Assembly: GCA_021324775.1 (NCBI GenBank)
Contig: JAJPIM010000003.1
Location: 32,340 to 96,339 of the forward strand
Source: Gemmatimonadota bacterium
GTDB lineage: Bacteria; Gemmatimonadota; Gemmatimonadetes; Gemmatimonadales; Gemmatimonadaceae
DNA length: 64,000 nt
Direction of reading: 5' to 3'
Part shown: positions 1-9,664 of the stretch, piece by piece
Position numbering within the stretch: the stretch's first letter is position 1
Layout of the letters: every line of letters starts with the position of its first letter
Notes under the pieces: generated by a model
The model's input: the letters and a program-made list of their open reading frames with translations, nothing else
The model's database searches: none
Told to the model about the DNA's origin: nothing
Translations under genes and position numbers: made by a program

Positions 1-1341
1 GTCCAGCGCGTCCGCCGCAACTCGCCGGACGAGGACGATCTCCTCGTCATGCTCTGGGAGCACGACCTCCTGCACCTCCGCTACAAGTACGTCGAGCTGG
101 CGGACGATGGCGCGTTGGGGGCGGGCGAGCTCACGCCGAAGTTCGAGGCCCGGGCGATCGAGCCGCCGAAGGCGAATGATCCGGTCCGGCCGGAAGAGAC
201 CCTGCTCGAATCACGCCCGGGACTGGTCAATCTCGAGAACTTCGACACGACGCTGTATTTCCTCGACGATACCGAGGTCGCCTACCTCCGCGGCCAGGTC
301 GAAAAGGAGTACGCGAGCGATCTGCGGCAGAATGTGCTCGCGATCCTGCTCGACATCTTCGAAGTGCAGGCTGACGCGGCGGTGCGCGACGAGATCGTGG
401 GGATCTTCGACACCCTGATCCTCCACTTTTTGTCAGCCGGCGAGCTGCGAGCCGTCTCGTATCTGCTGCAGGAATCACAGATCGCGGCCGGCCGGACCAA
501 AGGGCTCGCGGCCGAGCAGCGGGACCGGCTGGCCGCCGTGCCCGACCGCCTCAGCCAGGCAGATGCGCTCTCGCAACTCCTGGATTCGCTCGACCAGGCA
601 CGGGCACTCCCGCCGGAGGAAGACCTCAGCGCCCTCTTCGACCAGCTGCGCCCGCGTGCGCTCGAGACCCTGTTCGCCTGGCTTCCGCGGCTTCAGGACC
701 CGCAGGTGCGGACGCTCCTGCAGTCGGCCGCCACTCGCCTGACCGCGGCCAACACCGCGGAGCTCGTGCGGCTGATCGGCAGCACCGATACGGCCGTGGC
801 CTCCGAAGCGATCCGGCGCGCGGGAGCGCTGCGCAGCACGGCGGCCGTGACGCCGCTGGTACGGCGGCTCACCGACCCCGACGCCGCGATCCGTCTCGCT
901 GTCGTTCAGGCATTGGCGGAGATCGGCTCCGCGGGCGCCCTGCAGGGCTTCGAGCGCGCGATCGGCGACGCCGATCGCGACGTCCGCGTCGCAGCGGCGC
1001 GCGCCCTCGCGATACGCGCGTACCGGCCGGCGCTTCCGCGCGTGGAGGCCGTAGTCAAGGGCAAAGCGGTGCGCGACGCCGACCTGACGGAAAAAATGGC
1101 GATGTTCGAGGCGTACGGATCGATGTGCGGCGATGCCGGCGTCCCGCTCCTCGATGGCATTCTCAACGCGCGCGGATTCCTGCGCCGCCGCGAAGATGCC
1201 GAAGCGCGGGCCTGCGCCGCCATGGCGCTCGGCCGCATCGGCACGGACAAGGCGGCCGCGAGTCTCCGCCGAGCGGCCGATGAGAAGGACGTGGTCGTGC
1301 GCAACGCGGTGAACAAGGCACTGCGCGGCGGCAATCCGTGA
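1..1341 (+). CDS. HEAT-repeat protein, 5' end outside window
   Basis: The frame is open from the first base of the window, so the true start lies upstream; the first internal ATG is at 49. The C-terminal half is made of alanine- and arginine-rich helical repeats of HEAT/PBS-lyase type, for example around 780-1010 and again near 1200-1320, with recurring pattern A(L/V)xxL(G/R)(D/S). Such repeats form protein-binding scaffolds. No catalytic motif is visible. It overlaps the next gene by four bases (GTGA), so the two are probably co-translated, and the HD-GYP neighbour suggests a signalling or regulatory role, which is inference. Confidence 0.75.
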   Translation, partial: VQRVRRNSPDEDDLLVMLWEHDLLHLRYKYVELADDGALGAGELTPKFEARAIEPPKANDPVRPEETLLESRPGLVNLENFDTTLYFLDDTEVAYLRGQVEKEYASDLRQNVLAILLDIFEVQADAAVRDEIVGIFDTLILHFLSAGELRAVSYLLQESQIAAGRTKGLAAEQRDRLAAVPDRLSQADALSQLLDSLDQARALPPEEDLSALFDQLRPRALETLFAWLPRLQDPQVRTLLQSAATRLTAANTAELVRLIGSTDTAVASEAIRRAGALRSTAAVTPLVRRLTDPDAAIRLAVVQALAEIGSAGALQGFERAIGDADRDVRVAAARALAIRAYRPALPRVEAVVKGKAVRDADLTEKMAMFEAYGSMCGDAGVPLLDGILNARGFLRRREDAEARACAAMALGRIGTDKAAASLRRAADEKDVVVRNAVNKALRGGNP

Positions 1342-2972
1342 GCGCTCCTCCAACCCGCACGAATGCGCCTGGCACGACTGCCGCCACTCCAGGCGCGTTG
1401 CGCACCAGTGACCCGCGCCCCGAGCCATCCACGCCGGCCGGTGCTGCCGCCCGGCGGTCGTCCGGACCCTCGGTCCGGGAGTTCGCGCGGGAAGGCGTGA
1501 CCGGTCCGCGCCGGCATGGGGAGGGCACCAACCCGCACCGCAACGACACGGGTTCGGATGCAGCCGTCAGGCGCCGCGGCCGTGCGTTCATTCTATCGTT
1601 CTACGGGGCGCTCCGCGCGATCAAGCTGTACCCGATCGAGAACGCCGCGGTGGTCAAGGCGCTCGAGGATCTCACGAGCGTGACGCAAGCCCTCCTGCTA
1701 CAGGAGCGCGATCTCGAGTTCCGGACCGGCGGCGAGTTCATCTTCATCAACGCGACGCGGCTGCGCCTCGATCTCGACAACTACGCCAGCTTCAGCCAGC
1801 TCCTCTCGCTCTTCCGGGCGGCCGGGATCGGATCGCTCCGCGTCGCGGAGACGGTGGGCCCCCGCGACTGGCTGGTGTTCCTCTCGCTGGTCCAGGCGCC
1901 CGGCGATGGCAATCCGGAACAGCGCTTCCAGCAGATCACGGCCAAGCTCACCATGGCCAACGTTTCGGCGTTCGAGCTGGCGCCCCCGACGCTCGGTGGC
2001 GCCGCGGATGGACTCGGGGAGCAGACCAAGGAGGCGGCCAAGCGGACGTACGCCCAGTCGGTGTCGGTCTCCAAGGAAGTGATCCATTCCGTCCGCATGG
2101 GTCGCGCGCCCAACATCAAGAAGATCAAGCGCGTCGTGCAGGCCATCGTCGACCAGATCCTCAACGAGGAGACCTCGCTGTTCGGACTGACCACTCTGCG
2201 CGACTACGACGAGTACACGTTCACGCACAGCGTGAATGTCTGCATCTTCGCGGTCGCGCTGGGGCGGCGCCTCGGACTCAGCAAGCTCCAGCTCTATGAC
2301 CTCGGACTGGCGGCGCTGTTCCACGACATCGGCAAGGCGCGCGTCCCGCTGCACGTGCTCAACAAGGCCGACGAGTTGTCCGAAGCGGACTGGCGCGCGA
2401 TCTCCAATCACCCGTGGCTCGGTGTGCTATCGCTCTTCCAGATGCGGGGGGCGACCGACCTGCCGTACCGCTCGATGGTCGTGGCATACGAACATCACAT
2501 GAAGCACGACATGAGCGGGTATCCGCGGCCCGTGCGCCCGCGCGACATGGGGATCTTCAGCAAGATCGTCGCGGTCGCGGACGGATTCGACGCGGCGACG
2601 ACGCACCGGGCCTACCAGGGCGAGCCGTTGTCTCCCGCGGCGGTGATCCAGGAGATGCGAGACAATCCCAAGCGGGGCATGGATCCGGTCGTCGTCAAGG
2701 CGTTCATGAACCTCCTCGGCCTGTATCCGGTGGGCACGGTCGTCGTGCTGGACACGTTCGAACTGGGGATCGTCCACTCGACGAATCCCAACCCGGACCT
2801 CATCTCCCGCCCGATCGTGCGCATTGTCTCGGACCCGCAGGGCAACGTGCTGTTCCCCGGAGAGCTGGCGGATCTGGCGGCGCAGCTCGAGGGCGGTATC
2901 TACGCCCGGACGATCATCAAGACGGCTGATGCGGCGCGGTACGGCATCCGCGTCGCGGATTATTTCGTATGA
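1338..2972 (+). CDS. HD-GYP domain protein, probable cyclic-di-nucleotide phosphodiesterase
   Basis: The C-terminal half carries an HD-GYP domain: the HD pair sits in LFHDIGKARVP (about residue 328), followed by a histidine pair in YEHHMKHDMSGYP (about residue 390), where GYP is kept. HD-GYP proteins typically hydrolyse cyclic-di-GMP in the cytoplasm. The segment before it (about residues 85-260) has no domain I recognise and may be the input module. The first 80 residues are Pro/Ala/Arg-rich and look disordered, so a start downstream of the GTG at 1338 is possible. The GTG overlaps the stop of the HEAT-repeat gene. Confidence 0.8.
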   Translation: MSAPPTRTNAPGTTAATPGALRTSDPRPEPSTPAGAAARRSSGPSVREFAREGVTGPRRHGEGTNPHRNDTGSDAAVRRRGRAFILSFYGALRAIKLYPIENAAVVKALEDLTSVTQALLLQERDLEFRTGGEFIFINATRLRLDLDNYASFSQLLSLFRAAGIGSLRVAETVGPRDWLVFLSLVQAPGDGNPEQRFQQITAKLTMANVSAFELAPPTLGGAADGLGEQTKEAAKRTYAQSVSVSKEVIHSVRMGRAPNIKKIKRVVQAIVDQILNEETSLFGLTTLRDYDEYTFTHSVNVCIFAVALGRRLGLSKLQLYDLGLAALFHDIGKARVPLHVLNKADELSEADWRAISNHPWLGVLSLFQMRGATDLPYRSMVVAYEHHMKHDMSGYPRPVRPRDMGIFSKIVAVADGFDAATTHRAYQGEPLSPAAVIQEMRDNPKRGMDPVVVKAFMNLLGLYPVGTVVVLDTFELGIVHSTNPNPDLISRPIVRIVSDPQGNVLFPGELADLAAQLEGGIYARTIIKTADAARYGIRVADYFV

Positions 2973-2979
2973 TGATCGT

Positions 2980-3762
2980 ATGACGCCAAACCCGATTACC
3001 CGGCGCTTCGCGGACCTCCGCGCCCGGAACCGCCGCGCGCTCGTCTGCTACCTGACGGCCGGCCACCCCGATGAGGACCGCAGCATCGAGCTCCTGCGCG
3101 GCGTCGCCGCCGCGGGGGCCGACATCATCGAGGTCGGCATTCCGTTCTCCGATCCGCTCGCCGACGGCCCGGTGATCCAGGCCAGCTCGCAACAGGCCCT
3201 CGCGCAGGGGATGACGTTCGATCGCGCGCTGGCGCTCATCGCGAAGGCCGGCGTGACGGTTCCCGTCATCATTTTCAGCTACCTCAATCCGCTGCTCGCC
3301 GCCGGACCGGACGCGCTCAAACGTGCCGCCGCCGCAGGGGCAAGCGGGGTGCTCGTGACGGATCTTCCCGTCGGCGCCGACCCGCCGCGCGAAGCGTGGC
3401 TGGGCGACAGCCGCCTCGCATTCATCCGCCTCGTCGCCCCGACGACGCCAAGCGACCGGATGGCGGAGATCGCGCACCATGGCAGCGGCTTCGTGTACCT
3501 GATCAGCCGTCTGGGTGTGACGGGGGCGCGCGCCGAGCTGCCCCCTGAACTCCCGGACACGGTCGCGCGCCTGCGGGCGGCGACGACACTTCCCATCTGC
3601 GTGGGCTTCGGCATCGCACGGCCGGAGCATGCCGCCTCGGTCGCCCGCGTGGCCGACGGCGTGGTCGTCGGGAGTGCACTCGTCGAGGCGGCCGGGCGCA
3701 GCGTGGACGACGCCATCGCCTTTACGAGCGGCATTCGCCACGGACTCGATGCGACGCTCTGA
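2980..3762 (+). CDS. trpA: Tryptophan synthase alpha chain
   Basis: This 260-residue protein has the usual TrpA length. It releases glyceraldehyde-3-phosphate from indole-3-glycerol phosphate and passes indole to TrpB. The active-site region EVGIPFSDPLADGPVIQ is present, with the catalytic Glu and Asp, and so are the phosphate-binding glycine segments GVTGAR and GFGIARPEH near the C terminus. I chose the ATG seven bases after the HD-GYP stop because the upstream in-frame extension only reads through that gene. No other trp gene is in the window, so trpA is separated from a classical trp operon here. Confidence 0.96.
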   Translation: MTPNPITRRFADLRARNRRALVCYLTAGHPDEDRSIELLRGVAAAGADIIEVGIPFSDPLADGPVIQASSQQALAQGMTFDRALALIAKAGVTVPVIIFSYLNPLLAAGPDALKRAAAAGASGVLVTDLPVGADPPREAWLGDSRLAFIRLVAPTTPSDRMAEIAHHGSGFVYLISRLGVTGARAELPPELPDTVARLRAATTLPICVGFGIARPEHAASVARVADGVVVGSALVEAAGRSVDDAIAFTSGIRHGLDATL

Positions 3763-3789
3763 TCTCGCCCGCGCCAGAGCGCCTCGCCG

Positions 3790-5892
3790 GTGAGCGACTT
3801 CCTCCACCGCTATACGCGGGCGCTCGGCGTAGTGGGTTCGGCGGTGCTGATCGCCGCCCTCACTGCCGATCACCGGTGGGTGACCGAGCCCGCATCGCTG
3901 CTCGTGCTTGGGCTCGCGACGGTCGTGCTCCGCTCGGCGCAGATCCCGCTCACGAAGTACTCCGCGCTCAACCTGGTCGGCGCGGTCGCCCTTACGGGCG
4001 CCCTCGTGTGTGGTGCGCCGGTGACGTTCGCCGCGCTGTATCTCGGCGTCTTCATCGCGGATGTCTTCGTCCTGCGCAAGACGACGGAGTTCGCCTGGAT
4101 CAACTCGGGCCGCGAGACGCTGGCGTTGGCCGCGGCCTACGGGCTGTTCGCGGGCGCCATGCATTTCAGCGGGACGACGGAATTGGGCGCGGACGCGGCG
4201 TTTGCCGTCGCAGTCTTCGTCGTCGCGTACTTCACGCTGAGTCGCGCGCTGCTCTACTTCAGCCTCCTCGTCCGCGACAAGCTCATGCCCGACGAACGTG
4301 CGCTGATCCTGCGCTACGAGCTCGTCACCTCCGGCGCCGCGACGGCGGCGGCGTGTGCTGCGACGATCGCGATCGCGACCTACGGCTGGGGCGCGTGGCC
4401 CATCCTGCTCATCGTGTTCGCGGCCGGCTATGTGCTCAAGCGCATCCTCGAGGAGTCGATCGCCGCCGAGGAGCAGAACATCATCCATGCGATGGAAGAC
4501 GTCGTCACCGCGGACGTCTCGCTGGTCGAGGCCTGCGTCCTGATCGAGCGGCTGGCCCACCGCCTCGTGGACTGGACGGATTTCCGGATCTGGCAGCTAC
4601 AGCACGAAGACCTGCACCTCGTGTACCGCTCGAGCGACGTGACCGAAGACGGCCGCCGCGCGCCCGAAGGGACGAAGCCCCCCGATGCCAAGACCCTGGG
4701 GGAGAATCACGCGCTGCTACGCAAACTGGCTCTGGAGTCTGGACGTCCGGTCGTCGTGATCGACGCGCTCCGCGACCGCCGCATCGATTCTCCCCGTCCC
4801 GAGGCTCGCAGCGCGGTCGTGGTGCCGCTCCGCTTCGGCGACCGCAATGTCGGGCTCTTCGAGGTCGAGCATCACAAGCGGGCAACCTACGGGGTGAAGC
4901 AGCTCGCGCTCGTCCAGCGGGTGGCCAATCAGCTCGCGACGACGCTGCATATCTACGAGCTGCGGCGGCCACTGCTCGATGCCGTCGCACGAATGGGCGG
5001 CCAGGTCGAGACACTGGGACGGTCGGCGCGCACGCTCCGCGGCGGCGGCGAGAGTGTGGCCCGCACGGTCGCCGAGATCTCGCGCGGGATCGTCGAGGAG
5101 ACGGACCAGTTGGCCCGGAGCCTGGAGGTCACCCGCGTCCTGCATGAAGCCACGACGAGCGTCGTGCGTGACGGCAGTGCGGCGGCCGCCGCCAGCCGGC
5201 GGGCGACTGACGTAGCGACCGAGCATCGCGGCACGATCGCCGCCGCGATCGACCGGCTGGTGAGCGCCAAGGGGTTCGTGGGCGAGAGCTCGACCCAGGT
5301 CGACCAGCTCACCCGCACGGCCGCGGAGGTCACGGAGTTCATCGCCGTGATCAAGGAAGTGGCCGAGCAGACGGACCTCCTCGCACTCAACGCAGCGATC
5401 GAAGCGGCGCGCGCGGGTGCCGAGGGCCGGGGTTTCGCCGTCGTCGCCGATGAGGTGCGCAAGCTGGCCGAGCAGAGCTCACGGGCCTCCGCCCGGGCGG
5501 CCGACATCATCCTCGGTTTCGAGGAAGAGACGCGACGCATCTCGGAGCAGATGGAACGCGGGCGGGCAATCGTCGGAGACGCCGAAGGGCTGTCCGCCGC
5601 GGCGCTGCGCGCGCTCGACGTCATCCTCGAGGCCACCGCGGAGAGTGCCACGCACGCCCGCCGCATCGCCACGGTGTCACGCGATCAGGAGCAGGAATGT
5701 GCCCGCCTCCAGGATCGCGTCGGCCGGATCGCCGGCATCTCCGACCGCAACCGGTCGGGCGCCGAGGCGGTCACCGCGTCGGCCAAGGAGCAGGCGTTTG
5801 CCCTCGCGGGTCTCGAGAGCGCCACGCACGAGCTGCAGAGCGTGGCCAGCTACCTTGGCGACCTGACCCGGCGGATCACCACCACACGGTGA
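3790..5892 (+). CDS. Membrane GAF / methyl-accepting chemotaxis-type signal transducer
   Basis: The 700-residue protein has an N-terminal block of about seven to eight hydrophobic helices (residues 12-215), a GAF-like domain (about 235-390) and a C-terminal chemoreceptor signalling domain. The receptor hairpin tip is clear: [20 protein letters not shown] followed by [18 protein letters not shown]. There is no periplasmic sensor domain and no obvious HAMP, so the input is probably the membrane block or the GAF domain. The receptor tip normally docks CheA/CheW; no che genes are nearby. GTG start. Confidence 0.88.
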   Translation: MSDFLHRYTRALGVVGSAVLIAALTADHRWVTEPASLLVLGLATVVLRSAQIPLTKYSALNLVGAVALTGALVCGAPVTFAALYLGVFIADVFVLRKTTEFAWINSGRETLALAAAYGLFAGAMHFSGTTELGADAAFAVAVFVVAYFTLSRALLYFSLLVRDKLMPDERALILRYELVTSGAATAAACAATIAIATYGWGAWPILLIVFAAGYVLKRILEESIAAEEQNIIHAMEDVVTADVSLVEACVLIERLAHRLVDWTDFRIWQLQHEDLHLVYRSSDVTEDGRRAPEGTKPPDAKTLGENHALLRKLALESGRPVVVIDALRDRRIDSPRPEARSAVVVPLRFGDRNVGLFEVEHHKRATYGVKQLALVQRVANQLATTLHIYELRRPLLDAVARMGGQVETLGRSARTLRGGGESVARTVAEISRGIVEETDQLARSLEVTRVLHEATTSVVRDGSAAAAASRRATDVATEHRGTIAAAIDRLVSAKGFVGESSTQVDQLTRTAAEVTEFIAVIKEVAEQTDLLALNAAIEAARAGAEGRGFAVVADEVRKLAEQSSRASARAADIILGFEEETRRISEQMERGRAIVGDAEGLSAAALRALDVILEATAESATHARRIATVSRDQEQECARLQDRVGRIAGISDRNRSGAEAVTASAKEQAFALAGLESATHELQSVASYLGDLTRRITTTR

Positions 5893-5938
5893 CGCCCCCG
5901 GGGCCGCGCCGCGCGATTGCGCGCGGGCTGGCCCGGCG

Positions 5939-6334
5939 ATGTTGAACAAGCCTGGCGGCGCCTTTACGTTCCCGCGGGTGCCAACCCGCGATGCGGTTAC
6001 GCTGCGGGGCATGCGGTTTCATGCCCGGATCGGTGTTCTCGCGCACGAGGCGACGCTGCCGCAGCCGATCGAAGTCGACCTGACGGTGTGGCGGGCCGGC
6101 GGAGCGCGGCAGGGGTCCGTGATCGACTACCGGACGCTCTACGATCTGGTGCAACACGCCGTCGGGACCGGGCACACGCCGTATCTCGAGCAGGTGGCCG
6201 AGCGCGTCGCCACTGCCGCTCTCGCTGTGGCGAGCGTCGCCGGTGTCCGGGTGGCCGTGCGCAAGCCGCACGTGACACTCCCGGGGCCCCTCGCGTATGC
6301 CGAGGTCGTCCTGGAGCGACGGCATGATGCCTGA
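5939..6334 (+). CDS. folB: Dihydroneopterin aldolase
   Basis: FolB converts 7,8-dihydroneopterin to 6-hydroxymethyl-dihydropterin in folate synthesis. The protein has the family opening MRFHARIGVLAHE (from residue 23) and the IDYRTLYDLV segment, and ends with the typical VRKPHVTLPGPLAYAEVVLER. Length is 131 residues from the ATG at 5939; family members usually start near the inner ATG (about 6011), so the first 22 residues may not be translated. It overlaps folK by 11 bases, which fits a shared folate operon. Confidence 0.92.
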   Translation: MLNKPGGAFTFPRVPTRDAVTLRGMRFHARIGVLAHEATLPQPIEVDLTVWRAGGARQGSVIDYRTLYDLVQHAVGTGHTPYLEQVAERVATAALAVASVAGVRVAVRKPHVTLPGPLAYAEVVLERRHDA

Positions 6335-6785
6335 GTGGTCCGCCCCATGTGCCGGCGACGCGGTATATATCGCGCTGGGGTCCAATCTGGGTGACCGCGG
6401 CGCGCACCTCGCGGCGGCCCGCCGTGCCCTCGGTGCATTGCCGGGGACCAGCATCATTGGTGAATCGGACGTCGAGGAAACGGCGCCGATCGGACCGCCG
6501 GGGCAGGGGCCGTACCTCAATCAGGTAGTGGCGATGCACACAACCATCGAGCCGTTGGCGCTGCTGGATCACCTCCATGAGATCGAACGCAGCCGGGGCC
6601 GCGTCCGAAGCGAGCGATGGGGTGCGCGCACACTCGACCTCGACATCGTCTGCTACGGCGCGCGCCGGATCGACGAGCCGCGCCTCGTCGTGCCCCATCC
6701 AGAGCTGGCCCGGCGGGATTTCTGGCAGCGGGAAATCGCACAGGCCACGGCCCGCATCGGACCAACGGCCACGGGCCGCGCATGA
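6324..6785 (+). CDS. folK: 2-amino-4-hydroxy-6-hydroxymethyldihydropteridine pyrophosphokinase
   Basis: FolK transfers pyrophosphate from ATP to 6-hydroxymethyl-dihydropterin, the step after FolB. The hallmarks are visible: YIALGSNLGDR at the N terminus, the RWGARTLDLDIVCYG signature with its two metal-binding aspartates, and VPHPELARRDF near the end. The start is one of two adjacent ATGs (6324 or 6327) that overlap the folB stop. The 3' end overlaps panB by four bases (ATGA). Confidence 0.95.
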   Translation: MMPEWSAPCAGDAVYIALGSNLGDRGAHLAAARRALGALPGTSIIGESDVEETAPIGPPGQGPYLNQVVAMHTTIEPLALLDHLHEIERSRGRVRSERWGARTLDLDIVCYGARRIDEPRLVVPHPELARRDFWQREIAQATARIGPTATGRA

Positions 6786-7633
6786 TGGCGGCGCGAAAAT
6801 CGGCCCCCGGGCCTACCGCGGCGGTGGCGGCGCGGCGGCGGCCCACCGTCGCCGAGTTCCGCGATAAGGCCGCGCGCGGCGAGCGGCTGGTCGTCGTGAC
6901 GGCGTACGACGCGACCTTTGCCCGGCTCGTGCACGAGGGAGGCGCGGACGCGCTGCTGGTGGGCGACTCGCTCGGCAACGTGATCGCCGGGCATGCGACG
7001 ACACTGCCGGTCACGCTCGATCACATGATCTATCACGGCGCCGCCGTCCGTCGCGGGGCGCCCGATGCGCTCGTGATCGTGGACATGCCGTTCCTCACCT
7101 ACCAGGTCAGCGACGATCGGGCATTGCTCAATTGCGGGCGCGTGGTGCAGGAGACGGGCGCCCAAGCCGTCAAACTCGAAGGCGGCTCTACGGCGATCGC
7201 GCGGACCATCCGTGCAGTCGTCGATCTCGGCGTTCCCGTCATGGGCCACCTCGGCTTCACACCGCAGTCCGAGCACGCGCTGGGCGGCCCGCGCGTCCAG
7301 GGACGCGGCGCGACCGCCGCTGCGCGGCTGCTCGACGATGCCCGGCGGCTCGAGGATGCCGGCGCGTTCGCCATCGTTCTCGAGCTCGTGCCGGCCGCGG
7401 TCGCGGAAACGATCACTGCTGCCGTTGCCATCCCGACGATCGGGATCGGAGCGGGCCCGCATTGCTCCGGACAGGTGCTCGTGCTGCACGATCTGCTGGG
7501 CCTCAACGACACCTTCTCGCCAAAGTTCCTCAAGCGCTACGCGGCGATGGCGGACGAGGTACGCGGGGCAGTGCGGGCCTTCGGCGGCGACGTGCGTACC
7601 GGCACGTATCCGGACGCCGGCCACAGTTTCTGA
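6782..7633 (+). CDS. panB: 3-methyl-2-oxobutanoate hydroxymethyltransferase
   Basis: PanB makes ketopantoate from 2-oxoisovalerate and methylene-tetrahydrofolate, so its co-location with folate genes is metabolically sensible. The protein shows VTAYDATFARL, LLVGDSLGNVIAGHATT, the metal-binding VDMPFLTYQ region, AVKLEGG and GHLGFTPQS, all family motifs, ending with IGIGAGPHCSGQVLVLHDLLG. I start it at ATG 6782 in the folK stop overlap; the first 20 residues are a basic, low-complexity extension. panC follows after 14 bases. Confidence 0.97.
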   Translation: MMAARKSAPGPTAAVAARRRPTVAEFRDKAARGERLVVVTAYDATFARLVHEGGADALLVGDSLGNVIAGHATTLPVTLDHMIYHGAAVRRGAPDALVIVDMPFLTYQVSDDRALLNCGRVVQETGAQAVKLEGGSTAIARTIRAVVDLGVPVMGHLGFTPQSEHALGGPRVQGRGATAAARLLDDARRLEDAGAFAIVLELVPAAVAETITAAVAIPTIGIGAGPHCSGQVLVLHDLLGLNDTFSPKFLKRYAAMADEVRGAVRAFGGDVRTGTYPDAGHSF

Positions 7634-7647
7634 CGTAGGACGGCACG

Positions 7648-8532
7648 GTGCGGATCGTCACGGCTATCCCCCAACTCCGGTCCGTGCTGCGCGCGGCGCG
7701 TGCGCGGGGCGATGTCATCGGATTCGTGCCCACCATGGGGGCCCTGCACGACGGGCATCTTGCCCTCGTGGATGCGGTGCGGCCGCGCGCCGGGTGCGTG
7801 GTCATGAGCATCTTCGTCAATCCGCTGCAGTTCGGCCCGAGCGAAGACCTCGCCTCCTATCCGCGAACGCTCGAGGGTGATTCGGCGCTGGCTGCCGCCC
7901 ATGACGTAGACATCGTGTTCGCGCCATCGGCTGCCGAGATGTACCCGTTGCCTCCGGCTGTTGCCGTGATACCGGTGGCCCCGCGGCCCGGTGACGTGGC
8001 GCTCGATGCCCGGTGGGAAGGGGCGGTCCGCCCGGGACACTTCGCGGGTGTTCTGACTGTCGTGGCCAAGCTGTTCCACATCGTGCAACCCGATCTCGCG
8101 GCGTTCGGCCGCAAGGATCTCCAGCAGCTCACACTCATCCGGGCAATGGTCCGCGATCTCAACATCCCGGTGGACATCGTGGCGGTGCCCACCGTCCGTT
8201 CCGCGGACGGACTCGCGCTGTCCAGCCGGAACGCGTACCTGTCGGAGTCCGAGCGTGCGCGCGCGCTTGCCATACCGCGTGCGCTCGACGCCATGGTGCG
8301 AGCGTGGACCGAGGGCCAGACAACCGATGCCGGCACCCTCATTGCGCTTGGGCACGAGCTGCTGGCACAGGAGCCGGACGTGACGGCGGACTATCTGGCG
8401 ATCGCCGATGCGGAGCGATTGGAGCCGATAACCGACGTCGTTCCGGGCGCCGTGGCCATGGTGGCGGCGCGAGTTGGACGGACGCGGCTCATCGACAACG
8501 CGGTGTTCGCCCAGGCGGAGGTGCCGCGTTGA
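7648..8532 (+). CDS. panC: Pantothenate synthetase
   Basis: PanC joins pantoate and beta-alanine with ATP. The 294-residue protein has the HIGH-like FVPTMGALHDGHLALV, FVNPLQFGPSEDLASYPR, the pantoate-binding FGRKDLQQL and the SSRNAYLS loop (the KMSKS equivalent). GTG start. It follows panB by 14 bases and its stop overlaps the TTG start of the next gene, so folB-folK-panB-panC and the HD hydrolase appear to be one transcription unit. Confidence 0.97.
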   Translation: MRIVTAIPQLRSVLRAARARGDVIGFVPTMGALHDGHLALVDAVRPRAGCVVMSIFVNPLQFGPSEDLASYPRTLEGDSALAAAHDVDIVFAPSAAEMYPLPPAVAVIPVAPRPGDVALDARWEGAVRPGHFAGVLTVVAKLFHIVQPDLAAFGRKDLQQLTLIRAMVRDLNIPVDIVAVPTVRSADGLALSSRNAYLSESERARALAIPRALDAMVRAWTEGQTTDAGTLIALGHELLAQEPDVTADYLAIADAERLEPITDVVPGAVAMVAARVGRTRLIDNAVFAQAEVPR

Positions 8533-9179
8533 CGCACCCAGCGGCGCGGTCCTCGACCGGGTCTGCCGCTGGTGGGGCTGCGGCTGGCGATCCCGTGCCA
8601 GCGCCGGGCAGCGCCCTGCCGCCGATCTCGTTGCCGTCATGGGCGGTCGTCACGACCGCGCGGCGCGCACACATCGCCCGGGTGGTCGCGCTGATCGGTG
8701 CGTGGGCGGCGCACCTCTCGCTCCCGGCGGCGGAACGCCAGGCGTGGCACGACGCGGCCACGTGGCACGATGCGTTGCGTGACGCCCCTGAGGAGACCCT
8801 GCGGGCGATTCTGAGCGATGACCCCAGTGCTGCATGGGCTGGCGACATGCCGCCGGACCCCGCGTTTCTGCACGGCCCCGCGGCGGCGGCGCGCCTCGCG
8901 GCCGACGGCGAACGACGGGCCGATGTGCTCGACGCGATCCGCTGGCACACGGTAGGGTCAGCGGAATGGGGCGCGACCGGCCGGGCGCTCTACATGGCGG
9001 ATTTCCTGGAACCAGGACGGGCGTTTGCGCGCGACGTGCGCGCGGCGCTGGCCGCGCGCGTGCCGCTCGATTTCGATCGCGCGTTCCGCGACGTGGTACA
9101 GATGCGAGTCTGCTGGGCGGTCGAGGGAGGCAAGGCACTGGCTCCTCGCACGGCCGCACTCTGGAACTCGGTGCGATGA
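8529..9179 (+). CDS. HD-superfamily hydrolase, YqeK-like
   Basis: The core matches the YqeK/HD layout: RRAHIARV, an HD-type pair in ATWHDALRD, LHGPAAAARL, and RWHTVGSAEW followed by ALYMADFLEPGR, which is the typical late YqeK block. YqeK enzymes hydrolyse Ap4A-type dinucleotides; that activity is inferred. The TTG at 8529 is chosen because GGAGG lies seven bases upstream (8517-8521); a GTG at 8595 is an alternative that removes a low-complexity leader. It lies between panC and a LytR_C gene with a four-base overlap on each side, the place where a yqeK-lytR_C pair is often seen. Confidence 0.65.
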   Translation: MTHPAARSSTGSAAGGAAAGDPVPAPGSALPPISLPSWAVVTTARRAHIARVVALIGAWAAHLSLPAAERQAWHDAATWHDALRDAPEETLRAILSDDPSAAWAGDMPPDPAFLHGPAAAARLAADGERRADVLDAIRWHTVGSAEWGATGRALYMADFLEPGRAFARDVRAALAARVPLDFDRAFRDVVQMRVCWAVEGGKALAPRTAALWNSVR

Positions 9180-9664
9180 ACGGCGACCAGCTCGGTATGC
9201 CCGTCGGTGGCACGGGGCGGCGGTCTCGTCGTCTGATCGCGGTGGTGGTGGCGCTCCTCGTGATGGGAGGTGTGCTGGCGGGTATCGTCGGCGCGCGCCG
9301 CCGGCACGCTCCGGCGCCAGTCGCCACGGGCCCTCGTTTTCAGGGGACCGACGTGCACGCGCCGGCCGGTGTCAGGATCAAGGTCGAAGTGCTGAACGCG
9401 ACACGCATGCGCGGGCTGGGCCGGCGGGCCACGCTCTACCTGCGTGACCGCGGCTTCGACGTCGTGGCGTTCGGCACCTCGCCCGCCACGCGGGACACGA
9501 CGCTGGTGATCGACCGGTCCGGCCACCCGGCCTACGCGGAACTGGTCGCACAGGGACTCGGTGGGGCGCGAGTGGAATCGCACCCCGATTCGTCACGCTA
9601 CGTGGACGTCAGCGTCCTCGTGGGCGCGGGTTGGCGGCCGCCGCCCCAGCCGTTCTACCCGTAG
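9176..9664 (+). CDS. Membrane-anchored LytR_C-domain protein
   Basis: The 162-residue protein has one N-terminal membrane segment (about residues 20-40, LIAVVVALLVMGGVLAGIVG), a short linker and a LytR C-terminal domain opening with IKVEVLNATRMRGLGRRA and continuing through VVAFGTSPATRDTTLVIDR. The domain is found on envelope-linked LCP proteins but here it stands alone. The start ATG 9176 overlaps the upstream stop. Its last 72 bases overlap the 3' end of rlmN on the opposite strand. Confidence 0.8.
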   Translation: MNGDQLGMPVGGTGRRSRRLIAVVVALLVMGGVLAGIVGARRRHAPAPVATGPRFQGTDVHAPAGVRIKVEVLNATRMRGLGRRATLYLRDRGFDVVAFGTSPATRDTTLVIDRSGHPAYAELVAQGLGGARVESHPDSSRYVDVSVLVGAGWRPPPQPFYP

